Shown here: positions 9,940 through 18,350 of the stretch, one piece after another
Position numbering within the stretch: position 1 is the first letter of the stretch
Layout: each line of letters opens with the position of its first letter
DNA from: Rhizobium bangladeshense
GTDB lineage: Bacteria > Pseudomonadota > Alphaproteobacteria > Rhizobiales > Rhizobiaceae
Direction of reading: 5' to 3'
Assembly: GCF_017357245.1 (NCBI RefSeq)
Contig: NZ_CP071617.1
Coordinates: 62,001-126,000, forward strand
DNA: 64,000 nucleotides
The notes under the pieces: model-generated
Told to the model about the DNA's origin: nothing
Seen by the model: the letters and a program-made list of their open reading frames with translations, nothing else
The model's database searches: none
Translations under genes and position numbers: made by a program

Positions 9940-10706
9940 CGCACCGTCCGTTGTCCCTCACAGAGGCAATCGGCCTTCCCATTATCGGCGCCTTTTCGCT
10001 GCTCCTAGCCTGGCAATGGCTGGTACCGGCGCTCGGTGTTCCCAGTTATATCGTTCCAACGCCGCTGGCGATCATGCGTACGCTTGGCATCGAATGGCGC
10101 TTCATGCTGTCGAACGCCGTCCCGACGTGGGGCGAGGCGGGCCTCGGCTTTCTCCTGGGCAATAGTCTCGCCGTAATACTGGCGGTTGCCTTTGTCTATA
10201 ATCCGCGGTTCCAGGCCGCCTATTTTCCCGTTGTCCTGCTCTTCAACACGATTCCGGTGCTGGCGCTCGCGCCGATCATCATTCTCATCTTTGGCCTCGG
10301 CATGCTACCCAAGGTCATTATCGCCGCTCTCATATGCTTCTTCCCAACCCTGGTGAATACCGCCCGGGGCCTCAATCTGGCTACTGTAAGCGAGCTTGAG
10401 CTGATGCATGTTCTTTCGGCGAGTGGGTGGGAAACGTTCTGGCGCCTGCGCGCGCCACGGTCCGCCCCATTGCTGTTTGCATCGCTGCGCATTTCGGCAA
10501 CCACCTGTGTGATCGGCGCGATCGTTGGGGAGTGGATCGGCTCTAACCAGGGGCTGGGCGCTGTCATCATTCAGTCGACGTTCAACTATCAGGCGGAAAG
10601 GCTCTTTGCCGCCGTCGTGCTCGCTTCTCTCTCCGGCATCGTCTTTTTTGCCGTTGTTGCCCAGATCGAGCGGATTTTCCGTTGGCTGCATCAGGGGCAA
10701 AGCTGA
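9936..10706 (+). CDS. ABC transporter permease (SsuC/TauC-like)
   Basis: Inner-membrane permease of the BPD_transp_1 class, 256 residues with about six hydrophobic segments. The EAA-type cytoplasmic loop is recognisable around residues 155-185 (ELMHVLSASGWETFWRLRAP). Its ATG overlaps the ATPase stop codon by four bases, completing a binding protein, ATPase, permease operon. The 3' flank is non-coding before the toxin-antitoxin promoter. Confidence 0.88.
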   Translation: MTHRPLSLTEAIGLPIIGAFSLLLAWQWLVPALGVPSYIVPTPLAIMRTLGIEWRFMLSNAVPTWGEAGLGFLLGNSLAVILAVAFVYNPRFQAAYFPVVLLFNTIPVLALAPIIILIFGLGMLPKVIIAALICFFPTLVNTARGLNLATVSELELMHVLSASGWETFWRLRAPRSAPLLFASLRISATTCVIGAIVGEWIGSNQGLGAVIIQSTFNYQAERLFAAVVLASLSGIVFFAVVAQIERIFRWLHQGQS

Positions 10707-10819
10707 GGCCCCGGCACGAGCGAACGCCGCCTGGGCAAACGGGAGCCGGCCGGAACGGCGGCGGCGCGGCAATCCGCCGCTATCGAAGATAAGCCGGATC
10801 GGCGCTATTGAACATTGGC

Positions 10820-10849
10820 TCACTTGAGACCAAATATAACCTCAAGTGA
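10820..10849 (+). promoter_or_regulatory. Perfect palindromic operator with internal -10 at the RES/Xre promoter
   Basis: TCACTTGAG (10820-10828) and CTCAAGTGA (10841-10849) are perfect 9-base inverted arms separated by 12 bases. The AT-rich spacer contains TATAAC (10835-10840), a good -10 match, placing the promoter between the two half-sites. It ends ten bases before the antitoxin ATG. Xre-type antitoxins of RES modules commonly repress their own operon, so this is the expected autoregulatory operator. Binding is inferred. Confidence 0.65.
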
Positions 10850-10858
10850 AAAGGACCC

Positions 10859-11296
10859 ATGATTATGGTGGGATTTGCTGTCGTGGCCGATGTTCTGGGA
10901 CTGCCCGCCCGGGAGCCGGCATCACGTTCGGCCTTCGGCCTGCTCTCCAGTATCGAGGAAGGATTGCCGGTCAAGGCGCTCGATCGCATGGCCCTGCTTC
11001 TGGCGCCTGATGATATCCAGTTCAAATACCGCCTCGTTCCGAAGGCCACCTACGAGCGGCGCAAGTCCAAGCATCGGCTCTCCTCCGACGAGGGCATAAA
11101 GCTCGCCCGTGTCGCGCGAGTCTGGAGCCTGGCGTTGGACGTCTGGCAGACCGAAGACGAGGCGCGTAATTTTCTATTTCGGCCGCATGCGATGCTGGAG
11201 GACAGGCGGCCGATCGACCTCGTTATCCAGAGCGAAATCGGCGGCGAACTCGTTCTCGATATCCTCGGAAGCCTGAAATACGGCAGCGCTGCGTGA
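10859..11296 (+). CDS. Xre/MbcA/ParS-type antitoxin (DUF2384)
   Basis: Antitoxin of 145 residues. The N-terminal part resembles an Xre-like helix-turn-helix and the C-terminal part is the DUF2384 (MbcA/ParS/Xre toxin-binding) domain, seen in the run from LARVARVWSLALDVWQTEDEARNFLFRPH through the Gly-rich ELVLDILGSLKYG end. It should neutralise the RES toxin encoded next, with which it overlaps by four bases. AAGGA lies just upstream of the ATG, downstream of a perfect palindrome. Family recognition rests on the DUF2384 pattern plus the RES partner. Confidence 0.85.
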   Translation: MIMVGFAVVADVLGLPAREPASRSAFGLLSSIEEGLPVKALDRMALLLAPDDIQFKYRLVPKATYERRKSKHRLSSDEGIKLARVARVWSLALDVWQTEDEARNFLFRPHAMLEDRRPIDLVIQSEIGGELVLDILGSLKYGSAA

Positions 11297-11775
11297 GCGC
11301 GCAACGCCTGGACCGCACGCTGACATCCGTCCGCATCGGTGATCCTGACGGAACCTATCCGATCTTCGACGCCACTGGCTCGACCATTGCGCCGGGGCGG
11401 TGGAATACGGCAGGCAGCCCGATCATCTATACGAGCGAACACTATTCGACGGCGCTTCTCGAAAAGCTCGTCCATGGCAGCGGGCGGCTGCCGCCCAACC
11501 AGCACTATGTTACCATCACCATACCGCGCGGGGTCAGCTACGAGGTTTTCTCCGAGCCCGCGCTGCCGGGCTGGGACAGCATGCCGGCAGCCGTCAGCCA
11601 GGAATTCGGTGAAGGCTGGTGTCAGGAGAAGCGTAGCGCCATCCTGCTGGTGCCGAGCGTCGTCGCCCGCGTCGACCGCAACGTTCTGATCAATCCGGCG
11701 CATCCGGAATTCGCCTCGATCACGGCGAGTCTACACGAGCCTGTCTTCTGGGATCGTCGTCTGTTCGGGATTTAA
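11293..11775 (+). CDS. RES-domain toxin
   Basis: Type II toxin of 160 residues with the RES domain covering nearly all of it. The three name-giving residues can be placed: Arg in the N-terminal VRIGDPDG segment, Glu in ALLEKLVHG, and Ser in ILLVPSVVAR. The GGRWN-like motif appears here as PGRWNTAGSPIIYTSEH. RES toxins are known to degrade NAD+ or modify proteins using it, halting growth. Translation is coupled to the antitoxin by a GTGA overlap. Confidence 0.88.
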   Translation: MSAQRLDRTLTSVRIGDPDGTYPIFDATGSTIAPGRWNTAGSPIIYTSEHYSTALLEKLVHGSGRLPPNQHYVTITIPRGVSYEVFSEPALPGWDSMPAAVSQEFGEGWCQEKRSAILLVPSVVARVDRNVLINPAHPEFASITASLHEPVFWDRRLFGI

Positions 11776-11813
11776 CGCGGCAACCGCGAATGTTTCCCGC
11801 GGGTGCGTCCGGA

Positions 11814-12800
11814 TCAGGTCCTTTGGCGCGGCGAGCGCGCCATCAGCCGGGCATAGGCAATAGCCGACAGCATGTTGACGTGATTTGCTTTGCCGGTGCC
11901 AGCGATATCGAAGGCGGTGCCGTGATCGACCGAGACGCGGTCGATCGGCAGGCCGAGCGAGACGTTGACGGCCGTCTCGAAGGCGACCAGCTTGATCGGG
12001 ATATGGCCCTGATCGTGATACTGGGCGATGACCAGGTCGAAGGCGCCGTTATAGGCGCGTGCGAAGACTGTGTCGGCGGAGATCGGGCCGACAACGTCAA
12101 TGCCCTTTGCCTGCGCTTGCTCGACGGCCGGCGCCAGGAATTCCATGTCCTCGGTGCCGAACAGGCCATTCTCGCCGCAATGCGGATTGAGGCCGGCGAC
12201 GGCAATGCGCGCTTTCTTGCCGAGGCGGAGGAAATGTCTGTGGCCGGCTTCGATGGTCGCCAGCACGCGCTCTGTCTTGGCGCGTTCGATCGCGCCCTTC
12301 AGCGAGATATGGGTCGAGACGTGAATGGTATTCAGCCGTTCGGAGGCGAGCAGCATGAACGAGCTCTTTGAGCCTGTGAGGTGCGCGAGAAGCCCGGTAT
12401 GGCCGTCATGGTGATGGCCGGCAAGGTTCATCGCTTCCTTGTTGATCGGGGCGGTGACGATGACATCGGCTTGTCCCGACATGGCGAGGTCTACGGCGCG
12501 GGTGATGTAGCGCACCGAGGCATCGCCGGCGACGGGGCTGACTTTGCCGATTTCGGGTAGAGCGGCGCCGAGCGGGACTTCGTCGACTGCGATCGTATTT
12601 CCGTCCTCAGAGGCGGAGGGGCCGAAACCCAGGCCGACGCCGGTCGCGCGTGCTGCCCGTTCCAGTGCTTCGCCATTGCCGACGATGACGAAGTCGCGTC
12701 GCTCATCTGTTGGCAATGCCGCCAGTGCCTTCACGATCACCTCCGGGCCAACGCCAGCTGGATCGCCGAGGGTTACTGCAACTTTTGCATTTCTGTCCAT
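11814..12800 (-). CDS. PdxA2-type 4-phospho-acid-sugar dehydrogenase
   Basis: Member of the PdxA family (328 residues), with [10 protein letters not shown] near the N-terminus, [35 protein letters not shown] and [10 protein letters not shown]. The YHDQGHIP form and the genetic context point to PdxA2, the paralogue that oxidises and decarboxylates phosphorylated four-carbon acid sugars such as D-threonate 4-phosphate to DHAP, and away from vitamin B6 synthesis. It is the last gene of the minus arm of the locus; the matching DUF1537 kinase is at the end of the plus arm (22262). The exact substrate is inferred. Confidence 0.82.
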   Translation of the reverse strand: MDRNAKVAVTLGDPAGVGPEVIVKALAALPTDERRDFVIVGNGEALERAARATGVGLGFGPSASEDGNTIAVDEVPLGAALPEIGKVSPVAGDASVRYITRAVDLAMSGQADVIVTAPINKEAMNLAGHHHDGHTGLLAHLTGSKSSFMLLASERLNTIHVSTHISLKGAIERAKTERVLATIEAGHRHFLRLGKKARIAVAGLNPHCGENGLFGTEDMEFLAPAVEQAQAKGIDVVGPISADTVFARAYNGAFDLVIAQYHDQGHIPIKLVAFETAVNVSLGLPIDRVSVDHGTAFDIAGTGKANHVNMLSAIAYARLMARSPRQRT

Positions 12801-12827
12801 CGGTCAGTTCCTCTTGAAAGCGCGGCC

Positions 12828-13961
12828 TCAATAGGCTGCTTCGTAGATCGAGCGTATGTCAGTGCGCGTCAACTCGCGCGGATTATTATCCAGGAGCCTG
12901 CGGATGGCGAAAGCGTCGTCGGCCATGGCGTCGAGATCGTTTTTAGCCACGCCGAGGCCGGACAAGGTCATCTCGATGCCGAGCTCGGCGCAGAACGCGT
13001 AGGCCGCATCGAAAACCGATTTTACGGTTTCGGACGTGTCGTAACCGAGCGCCTCCATGATCGCCTTCGTCTTTTCCGGCACGGCCGGCGTGTTGAAAGC
13101 AAGAACATGTGGGAAGATCAGCGCATTTGCGGCTCCATGCGCGACATGCCACCGGGTGCCAAGCGGGTAGGCGAGGGCATGGCCGCCCGCCGTATTGACC
13201 GGACCGAGGCAGAAACCGCCATAGAGGGATGCAAGCGAAAGGCCGGCGCGGGCTTCGGCATCCGAGCCGTCGCGGACGGCTCGCGGAAGATATTTGCCGA
13301 CAAGCCGCGTTCCTTCGATCGCGTACATGTCAATCATTGGATGCGCCTTTCGATTGGTGAAGGCCTCAACGCAGTGTGCCATCGCATCGACGCCGGTTGC
13401 GGCAGTGGTGCGGGCCGGGACGGAAAAAGTCAGCGACGGATCGATGACGGCGATATCGGCGAGCATATGAAGGCTCTCGACCGCAAGTTTCGCCTTAGTT
13501 TCGGGATCGGTGACCAGCGCGCGAATGCCGGCCTCGCTGCCCGTGCCCGATGTCGTCGGCACTTGGGCGAGCGCTGCTTTTCTCGATCCCTGAACCTTGT
13601 TCGGGCCAACAACTTCGCGAAGTGTCTGCTCAGAGCCGGCAAGCACGGCAGCGAGCTTGGCAAGATCCATGGCGCTGCCGCCGCCGAAGCCGACGATCAG
13701 ATCTGCTTGCGCAGCTTCGGCCGCTGCAAGCACCTTGTCGAGATTCGCAATATCCGGCTCGGGCGTCACATCCGAAAAAATCGAAACCTCGCCATCCAGC
13801 CGCAAGACATCTATGCGTGCGGCATTGAAGGCGTCCGAGATAACCAGCGTTCTGGAATAGCCCTTGCTGGTGGCCCAGGCCCCGAGCCGCCCGGCGGCCC
13901 CAACACCGAATTCAATCAGATGTGGCCGAACAACGGTAACAGGTGAATCCAAGCTGACCAT
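12828..13961 (-). CDS. Iron-containing alcohol dehydrogenase
   Basis: Group III (iron-dependent) dehydrogenase, 377 residues from ATG 13961, which is preceded by GGAGG at seven bases. The NAD-binding motif VGFGGGSAMDLAK and the metal ligands are present: the Asp of FNRKAH-type helix region, His in DAMAHCVEAF, and two His in GGHALAYPLGTRWHVAHG. It lies 27 bases upstream of the PdxA2 gene on the same strand. In this locus it could oxidise or reduce a hydroxy-acid or aldehyde intermediate; family members act on lactaldehyde, 4-hydroxybutyrate and maleylacetate, so the substrate is open. Confidence 0.85.
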   Translation of the reverse strand: MVSLDSPVTVVRPHLIEFGVGAAGRLGAWATSKGYSRTLVISDAFNAARIDVLRLDGEVSIFSDVTPEPDIANLDKVLAAAEAAQADLIVGFGGGSAMDLAKLAAVLAGSEQTLREVVGPNKVQGSRKAALAQVPTTSGTGSEAGIRALVTDPETKAKLAVESLHMLADIAVIDPSLTFSVPARTTAATGVDAMAHCVEAFTNRKAHPMIDMYAIEGTRLVGKYLPRAVRDGSDAEARAGLSLASLYGGFCLGPVNTAGGHALAYPLGTRWHVAHGAANALIFPHVLAFNTPAVPEKTKAIMEALGYDTSETVKSVFDAAYAFCAELGIEMTLSGLGVAKNDLDAMADDAFAIRRLLDNNPRELTRTDIRSIYEAAY

Positions 13962-14204
13962 ATTAGGTCCTCCGAGCGTGACGGTCAGGGCCGCCAACGA
14001 TTTACATTTGTTACGCCGCCGATAGCGAGACCCAGCCTTGGTCTTTCCTGCTTGACGAACAGGTCCGTCGCAACGTACCGGTGCTTTCGCAAACTGCTCG
14101 GCGCGCTTACCAACCCACCTTGCGAAGGGTTCGTCCGAGGTCCGCACGGAAGCGCCGATTTCGCAGACCGCCGCTTGCCACACTTCTCCCTATTGCACTG
14201 CGCT

Positions 14205-15389
14205 CTATGCAATGGACCCCAATGGAAGACGGACATATTTGATGGCGCGCCGGTAATAGGTATAGGCGACGTGAAGCGCGCCGTCCGGCCCTTGGGTGAT
14301 TGAGGGATAGGAGAATTCGCGGTTCAGCAGGTCTTTCGAGTTGTTGCTCAAACAGTATCCGTCGCCTGTGTCCAGGTCGAGCTTACGCTCGAAGTGCGCA
14401 CCTTCATCGATGGACACTGCGAGGCTTAACGGCGCGCGCGGAACACCCCATACCGCTTTTCTGGCGGTTGCAACGGAAGTCTCCGAAACAGGCGCACCGG
14501 TAGCTTCCACCTCGTCATAAAGTGATTGGCGTCGGGCGTCATGGGAAGCAGCGCTGCTGTGGTTGTAAACCATCGCGATCCTTCGGTCTCGGAGATTTAT
14601 GGCCTGGATCGAGGAATTGTTGTTGGGCAAATCGATCGGCTTTGGCGTGCTCCAGGTTTCGCCCTGATTTGTAGACAAAGAAGAGTGGATATTCTCCGCA
14701 TAGCGATCACGGAAGAAGGCGACCATCCTGTCGTCTTCGAGCGGCACGATATTCATGTGAACCGCGCCCAGACTGTTGTCTATCTCTTTAGTCTGCCAAG
14801 TTTTTCCTCCATCGCCTGAGATCATAACGCCTGCCGTGTCCGCGTCGCCACTCCAGCGCCGACCGGGCAGGCTGCCGCAGCGAAAGATAGGAAGCAGCCA
14901 TTCACCCTTACCATTGACCACAATCTGCTGGCGTACGAAGGTGCCAGGCAGGTCGCAAAGGATTGAGGGCGGAGCAAAACTCTTTCCGCCATCCTGCGAG
15001 ACCCGGCATTTGACAACTGCGCCGTCCTGATCGCCAGATGTCTGGGAAGTATAGAGCAACCAGACCCGACCATCCGGCGCATTGAAAATCAAGGGATTCT
15101 GCTCGGACCTTGCCGGATCGTCAGACATCTTCTCCGGTTCGGTCCAGCGCTCTGCATCGGGTGCCAGCCGCGACATGTAAATCGAGATGTCGCCCATGCC
15201 TTCCATTGTACCGCCGAACCAGACGCACGTAAGCGTGCCATCGGCCAGAAAAGCGAGATTGGCAGCGTGGTTCTGAACGCAGGGGGAGGGTAGATAAGCA
15301 TCAAAGCGGCCGGTCTGCGCGATATTTGCCCTAAGGACACCGTCCATCAGCGACGGAACTTCTTCGGGTTTTAGGCCTGTCGATTGCAT
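14205..15389 (-). CDS. BNR-repeat sialidase-like protein
   Basis: Protein of 394 residues with a six-bladed sialidase/BNR_2-type fold: Asp-box-like repeats appear as SQDGGKSF, SGDGGKTW, STNQGETWSTP and SIDEGAHF, spaced along the chain. No signal peptide is visible, so it would be cytoplasmic. AAGGAGG sits just before the ATG. Proteins of this type are often annotated as predicted neuraminidases, but true sialic-acid activity is unproven. Its neighbour (9 bases away) is an N-acetylneuraminate lyase/dihydrodipicolinate synthase-family aldolase, which hints at a sialic-acid-like or other keto-acid glycoside being split. Confidence 0.75.
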   Translation of the reverse strand: MQSTGLKPEEVPSLMDGVLRANIAQTGRFDAYLPSPCVQNHAANLAFLADGTLTCVWFGGTMEGMGDISIYMSRLAPDAERWTEPEKMSDDPARSEQNPLIFNAPDGRVWLLYTSQTSGDQDGAVVKCRVSQDGGKSFAPPSILCDLPGTFVRQQIVVNGKGEWLLPIFRCGSLPGRRWSGDADTAGVMISGDGGKTWQTKEIDNSLGAVHMNIVPLEDDRMVAFFRDRYAENIHSSLSTNQGETWSTPKPIDLPNNNSSIQAINLRDRRIAMVYNHSSAASHDARRQSLYDEVEATGAPVSETSVATARKAVWGVPRAPLSLAVSIDEGAHFERKLDLDTGDGYCLSNNSKDLLNREFSYPSITQGPDGALHVAYTYYRRAIKYVRLPLGSIA

Positions 15390-15398
15390 GTTACCTCC

Positions 15399-16304
15399 TT
15401 AAGGCAGTTTTGCGTAACGGTCGGCGAGCGCCGCATATTCAGCATCATTGAGTGGTACGAGCGGCGGGCGTGTGCGCCGCCAACCGACGTTGCCGGTCTT
15501 CAGGCCGATCATGGCCTTGATCGTCGGGATTTGGACATAGGAGTTCGACAGGGTACGGAAGGCATTGATGCGTGCCTGCGCGGTCTCGACTTCTACGCTC
15601 CTTGTCGCGTCATGAACGTTGTCGTAAACGGTGCGCAGCGAATCGGCGACGAGGTTCGAGGTGGCGGTAACGCAACCGGCGCCGCCCGCCTTCAGCAGCG
15701 GCAGCAGCAGCGGATCTGCGCCGCAGAGTACAGAGAAGCCGGGGCAGGCTGCTACGATCGCCTGCATATTGTTGAAATCGCCTGCAGAATCCTTGATGCC
15801 GACGACTGTTTCCGGGAATGCTTCGACCAGCCGGCTGATAAGCGAAATGGAAAGTGGAACGCCCGAAACCTGCGGAATATGATAGAGTATCACCTGAAGC
15901 CTGCTATCGCCGATCTTCTCCAGAATCTGCGCATAGGCGGCGAAAAGCCCTTCGTCGGACACGCCCTTGTAGTAGGAGGGCGGTAGCATAACCACTCTGG
16001 AAACGCCGAGCGAAAGCGCATGCTTCGTCAGTTCGACTGTCTCGGGAATGGCGACGACGCCGGTGCCCGGCAAGAGCTTATCGGCGGAAATGCCGGCTTC
16101 AAGAGCCGCTTCGAGGATTGTGCGGCGTTCGGTGAGAGAGAAGGAGTTGGCTTCGCCTGTCGTTCCGAGCAGTGCCACTCCGTGGCATCCTTCTTCGATC
16201 AGCCGCTGGCAATGTTCAGTAAAGATTGCGAGATCGGGGCTGCCATCGGCGTTGAGAGGGGTGGCTGCGGCGCTGTAGACGCCTGTAATCTTGTAATTGT
16301 TCAA
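15399..16304 (-). CDS. DapA/NanA-family class I aldolase
   Basis: Schiff-base aldolase or dehydratase of the DHDPS/N-acetylneuraminate lyase family. From TTG 16304 it has 301 residues, the normal length. That TTG has GAGGAGG five bases upstream, while the open frame extending to 16433 has no family similarity. It contains GTTGE (substrate carboxylate loop), Tyr141 in ILYHIP and the Schiff-base Lys171 in VVGIKDS. The family cleaves or condenses 2-keto acids with pyruvate; the substrate here is unknown. It is the first gene of the minus arm of the catabolic locus. Confidence 0.85.
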   Translation of the reverse strand: MNNYKITGVYSAAATPLNADGSPDLAIFTEHCQRLIEEGCHGVALLGTTGEANSFSLTERRTILEAALEAGISADKLLPGTGVVAIPETVELTKHALSLGVSRVVMLPPSYYKGVSDEGLFAAYAQILEKIGDSRLQVILYHIPQVSGVPLSISLISRLVEAFPETVVGIKDSAGDFNNMQAIVAACPGFSVLCGADPLLLPLLKAGGAGCVTATSNLVADSLRTVYDNVHDATRSVEVETAQARINAFRTLSNSYVQIPTIKAMIGLKTGNVGWRRTRPPLVPLNDAEYAALADRYAKLP

Positions 16305-16375
16305 GACATCCTCCTCGTCGAACTGGGCCTTCCTGGCATGTTCCTCGCCCTTGTATTCATCTGAGTGTTGCCTGG

Positions 16376-16390
16376 TTGTCAATCTGACAA
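16376..16390. promoter_or_regulatory. Palindrome in the divergent control region, candidate GntR operator
   Basis: TTGTCA-ATC-TGACAA is a perfect 6-base inverted repeat in the 276-bp gap between the two arms of the acid-sugar locus, 72 bases upstream of the aldolase start. Its size and symmetry fit the dimeric FCD-type GntR regulator encoded at 23348, but binding is only inferred. A second, weaker element near 16486 (TTGACA, a -35-like hexamer) may belong to the promoter of the plus arm; the -10 opposite it is poor. Confidence 0.45.
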
Positions 16391-16580
16391 ATTCTGCTTT
16401 TGCTTTGTTTATGCAGCAAGTGCCTGAATACAATAGATAAAAATTTTCGTTTCGTCGACATGGCGGCTTTATACAAGATTTTTCATTGACATGTTTACAT
16501 TATGAAGTGATTGTCTGAGCTCTGCCGCGCAGCTTCGGGGAGGTCTTTCGAAAGGGCGCGCTATTTGCCAGGAGGAGCAA

Positions 16581-18215
16581 ATGACATTTGGTAATGAGCA
16601 AGATTTTTCGCAGATTTCCCGTCGTAACGCGCTCAAGCTCGGGCTTGCGGCCGGCGTCGGCTTCTCGCTCTTCGGTGCGAGCGCTCGCATCGTCATGGCG
16701 CAGGACGGTCAGGTCCTGAAGGCTATCAACCCAGCCTTCGACCAGGATTGGTCGCCATTGCGCGGCGGCGGCAGAACCTTCCGTTGGAACTCGTTCTGGT
16801 GGGCGTCGCCAATGTATTTCGACGCCGAGGGCAAAATCCAACCCTACGTCTTCACGAGCTGGGACTCGCCGGACAAGAAGGTGTGGACGTTCAAAATCAA
16901 CCCGAAGGCAGTTTTTTCCGATGGCAGCAAAATCACCTCGGCCGATGTCAAAGGCTCGTGGGAGGTTTGCACCATGCCCAGCACCAAAAACCAGCGCGTC
17001 GATCAGGTGTTGAGCAAGGTTGCCGGTTATAAGGAAGTCTCCGCCGGCTCCGCAAACGAGTTGACCGGCGTTTCGACGCCTGATGAATCCACTGTCGTCT
17101 GCACGCTGGCGGAAGCCGACCCCATCTTCTTCATGCGCCTTGCCAACCACATTGTGCCGATCACCAAAGCTGCCCAGTCGCGCGGCAACGATGGTGAGGA
17201 AGTGGCCGACTGGTACAAGGCTGACAATGGTGCCGTCTATTCCGGACCCTTTAAGCTGACCGCGCTCGATATCGACGCCGGCACGGTGACTTTCGAGCCC
17301 AACGAGAATTTCTTCGGGCCGAAGCCGAAGCTCGCCCGTGTTGAGATCAGCTCGATCGAAGACAATGTCACCGCGACCTCACTTATCGCATCCGGCGAAT
17401 ACAACGTTCATACCGAGCTCGTCACTTCGACGATCATTCAGGATCTCGGTCCGGAATTTTCTGCCGGTCCGATCATCCCAACCAGCCAGCATTTCTGGTT
17501 CAATACTTCTCGCGCACCGATGGACGATCCCAAGGTTCGCCAGGCCCTGATCATGGCGGTCGATCGCGACGGCCTGTTCAAGGCGTCTTATCCGGACGGT
17601 CCACACAAGAAGGCCGACCAGATCCTGAACTCGGTTCCGGGTGCCGACAATTCCGGCTTCGAGCCCTATCCTTATGACCCGGCGGCGGCCAAGAAGCTGC
17701 TTGCTGAATCAAGCTATGGCGGACCGGATCGTCTTCCCAAGCTTATGTTTGTCGGGATTTCGGGGCCGGCCATCCAGGCTGCTGCGCAGTTCATCGCCGA
17801 ACAATGGCGACAGAACCTTGGCATAACGTCTGTCGACATGAAGCCACAGCAGGATGGCGGACCGAACCAGAACGCGGTGCAGATTTTGCGAGATGACGTC
17901 GGCACACGCGTTCCCGATGCCGCCTCCTATCTCACCGGCTGCATCGCCTCGACCTCGTCCCACGCCCAGAACAAACTCGGCAACTACAAGAACGATAAGG
18001 TAGACAGCCTGCTTGCAGAAGCTGCAACCAAGGCTGTCGACGATCCGGATCGCGTGAGGCTCGCGCAGGAAGCCCAGAAGGCGTTCCGCGACGATTGGGT
18101 GTTTATTCCGTGGTATTCTCAGGCCATGTCCCGCTGGGCGAGCAAGGAGGTCAAGGCCATGGAGAAGAACCTCGACTGGCAGGTCGTCGCTCCCTGGGAC
18201 GTATCGATCGGCTGA
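16581..18215 (+). CDS. Peptide/oligosaccharide-type ABC substrate-binding protein (SBP_bac_5)
   Basis: Periplasmic binding protein of 544 residues, class DppA/OppA. The N-terminus has a Tat-type signal (SRRNALKLGLAAG, then a hydrophobic core ending at IVMAQD, about residues 15-42). Family features include GGRTFRWNSFWWASP, the VWTFKINPKAVFSDGS segment and a DPKVRQALIMAVDRD helix. It starts the plus arm of the locus. Members of this class in rhizobia transport sugars, opines and oligosaccharides as well as peptides, and the enzymes around it argue for a sugar-acid-like ligand. AGGAGG precedes the ATG. Confidence 0.88.
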   Translation: MTFGNEQDFSQISRRNALKLGLAAGVGFSLFGASARIVMAQDGQVLKAINPAFDQDWSPLRGGGRTFRWNSFWWASPMYFDAEGKIQPYVFTSWDSPDKKVWTFKINPKAVFSDGSKITSADVKGSWEVCTMPSTKNQRVDQVLSKVAGYKEVSAGSANELTGVSTPDESTVVCTLAEADPIFFMRLANHIVPITKAAQSRGNDGEEVADWYKADNGAVYSGPFKLTALDIDAGTVTFEPNENFFGPKPKLARVEISSIEDNVTATSLIASGEYNVHTELVTSTIIQDLGPEFSAGPIIPTSQHFWFNTSRAPMDDPKVRQALIMAVDRDGLFKASYPDGPHKKADQILNSVPGADNSGFEPYPYDPAAAKKLLAESSYGGPDRLPKLMFVGISGPAIQAAAQFIAEQWRQNLGITSVDMKPQQDGGPNQNAVQILRDDVGTRVPDAASYLTGCIASTSSHAQNKLGNYKNDKVDSLLAEAATKAVDDPDRVRLAQEAQKAFRDDWVFIPWYSQAMSRWASKEVKAMEKNLDWQVVAPWDVSIG

Positions 18216-18253
18216 TTCGGAGTTTTAGCCAATTCTCGATAGCTCAAGCAACC

Positions 18254-18279
18254 GCGCGAAGGCCGCGAGGTCTTCGCGC
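18254..18279 (+). promoter_or_regulatory. Stem-loop between binding-protein and permease genes
   Basis: GCGCGAAG (18254-18261) and CTTCGCGC (18272-18279) are perfect 8-base arms with a 10-base loop, in the 129-bp gap between the binding-protein stop and the first permease. No T-tract follows. As in many importer operons, this position suits an RNA hairpin that protects the upstream message or limits read-through. The structure is seen; the function is inferred. Confidence 0.55.
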
Positions 18280-18350
18280 AAGTTCAAGAAGGGTAAGCGC
18301 GATCCGCACAGCTTGCGGAAAACGCTCCTGATAAAAGGTGGGAGGTGGTC

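Noticed and set aside
14205..16304. Reading the BNR protein and aldolase as a true sialic-acid degradation pathway
   Set aside because: No ManNAc kinase, epimerase, GlcNAc-6-P deacetylase or sialic-acid TRAP transporter is present; the DUF1537-PdxA2 pair points elsewhere.
16320..16344. GGAAC with AGTT at a 15-base spacing on the minus strand near the aldolase start
   Set aside because: The spacer is shorter than the 16-17 bases of accepted EcfG sites and it would lie only about 17 bases from the start codon; not counted.
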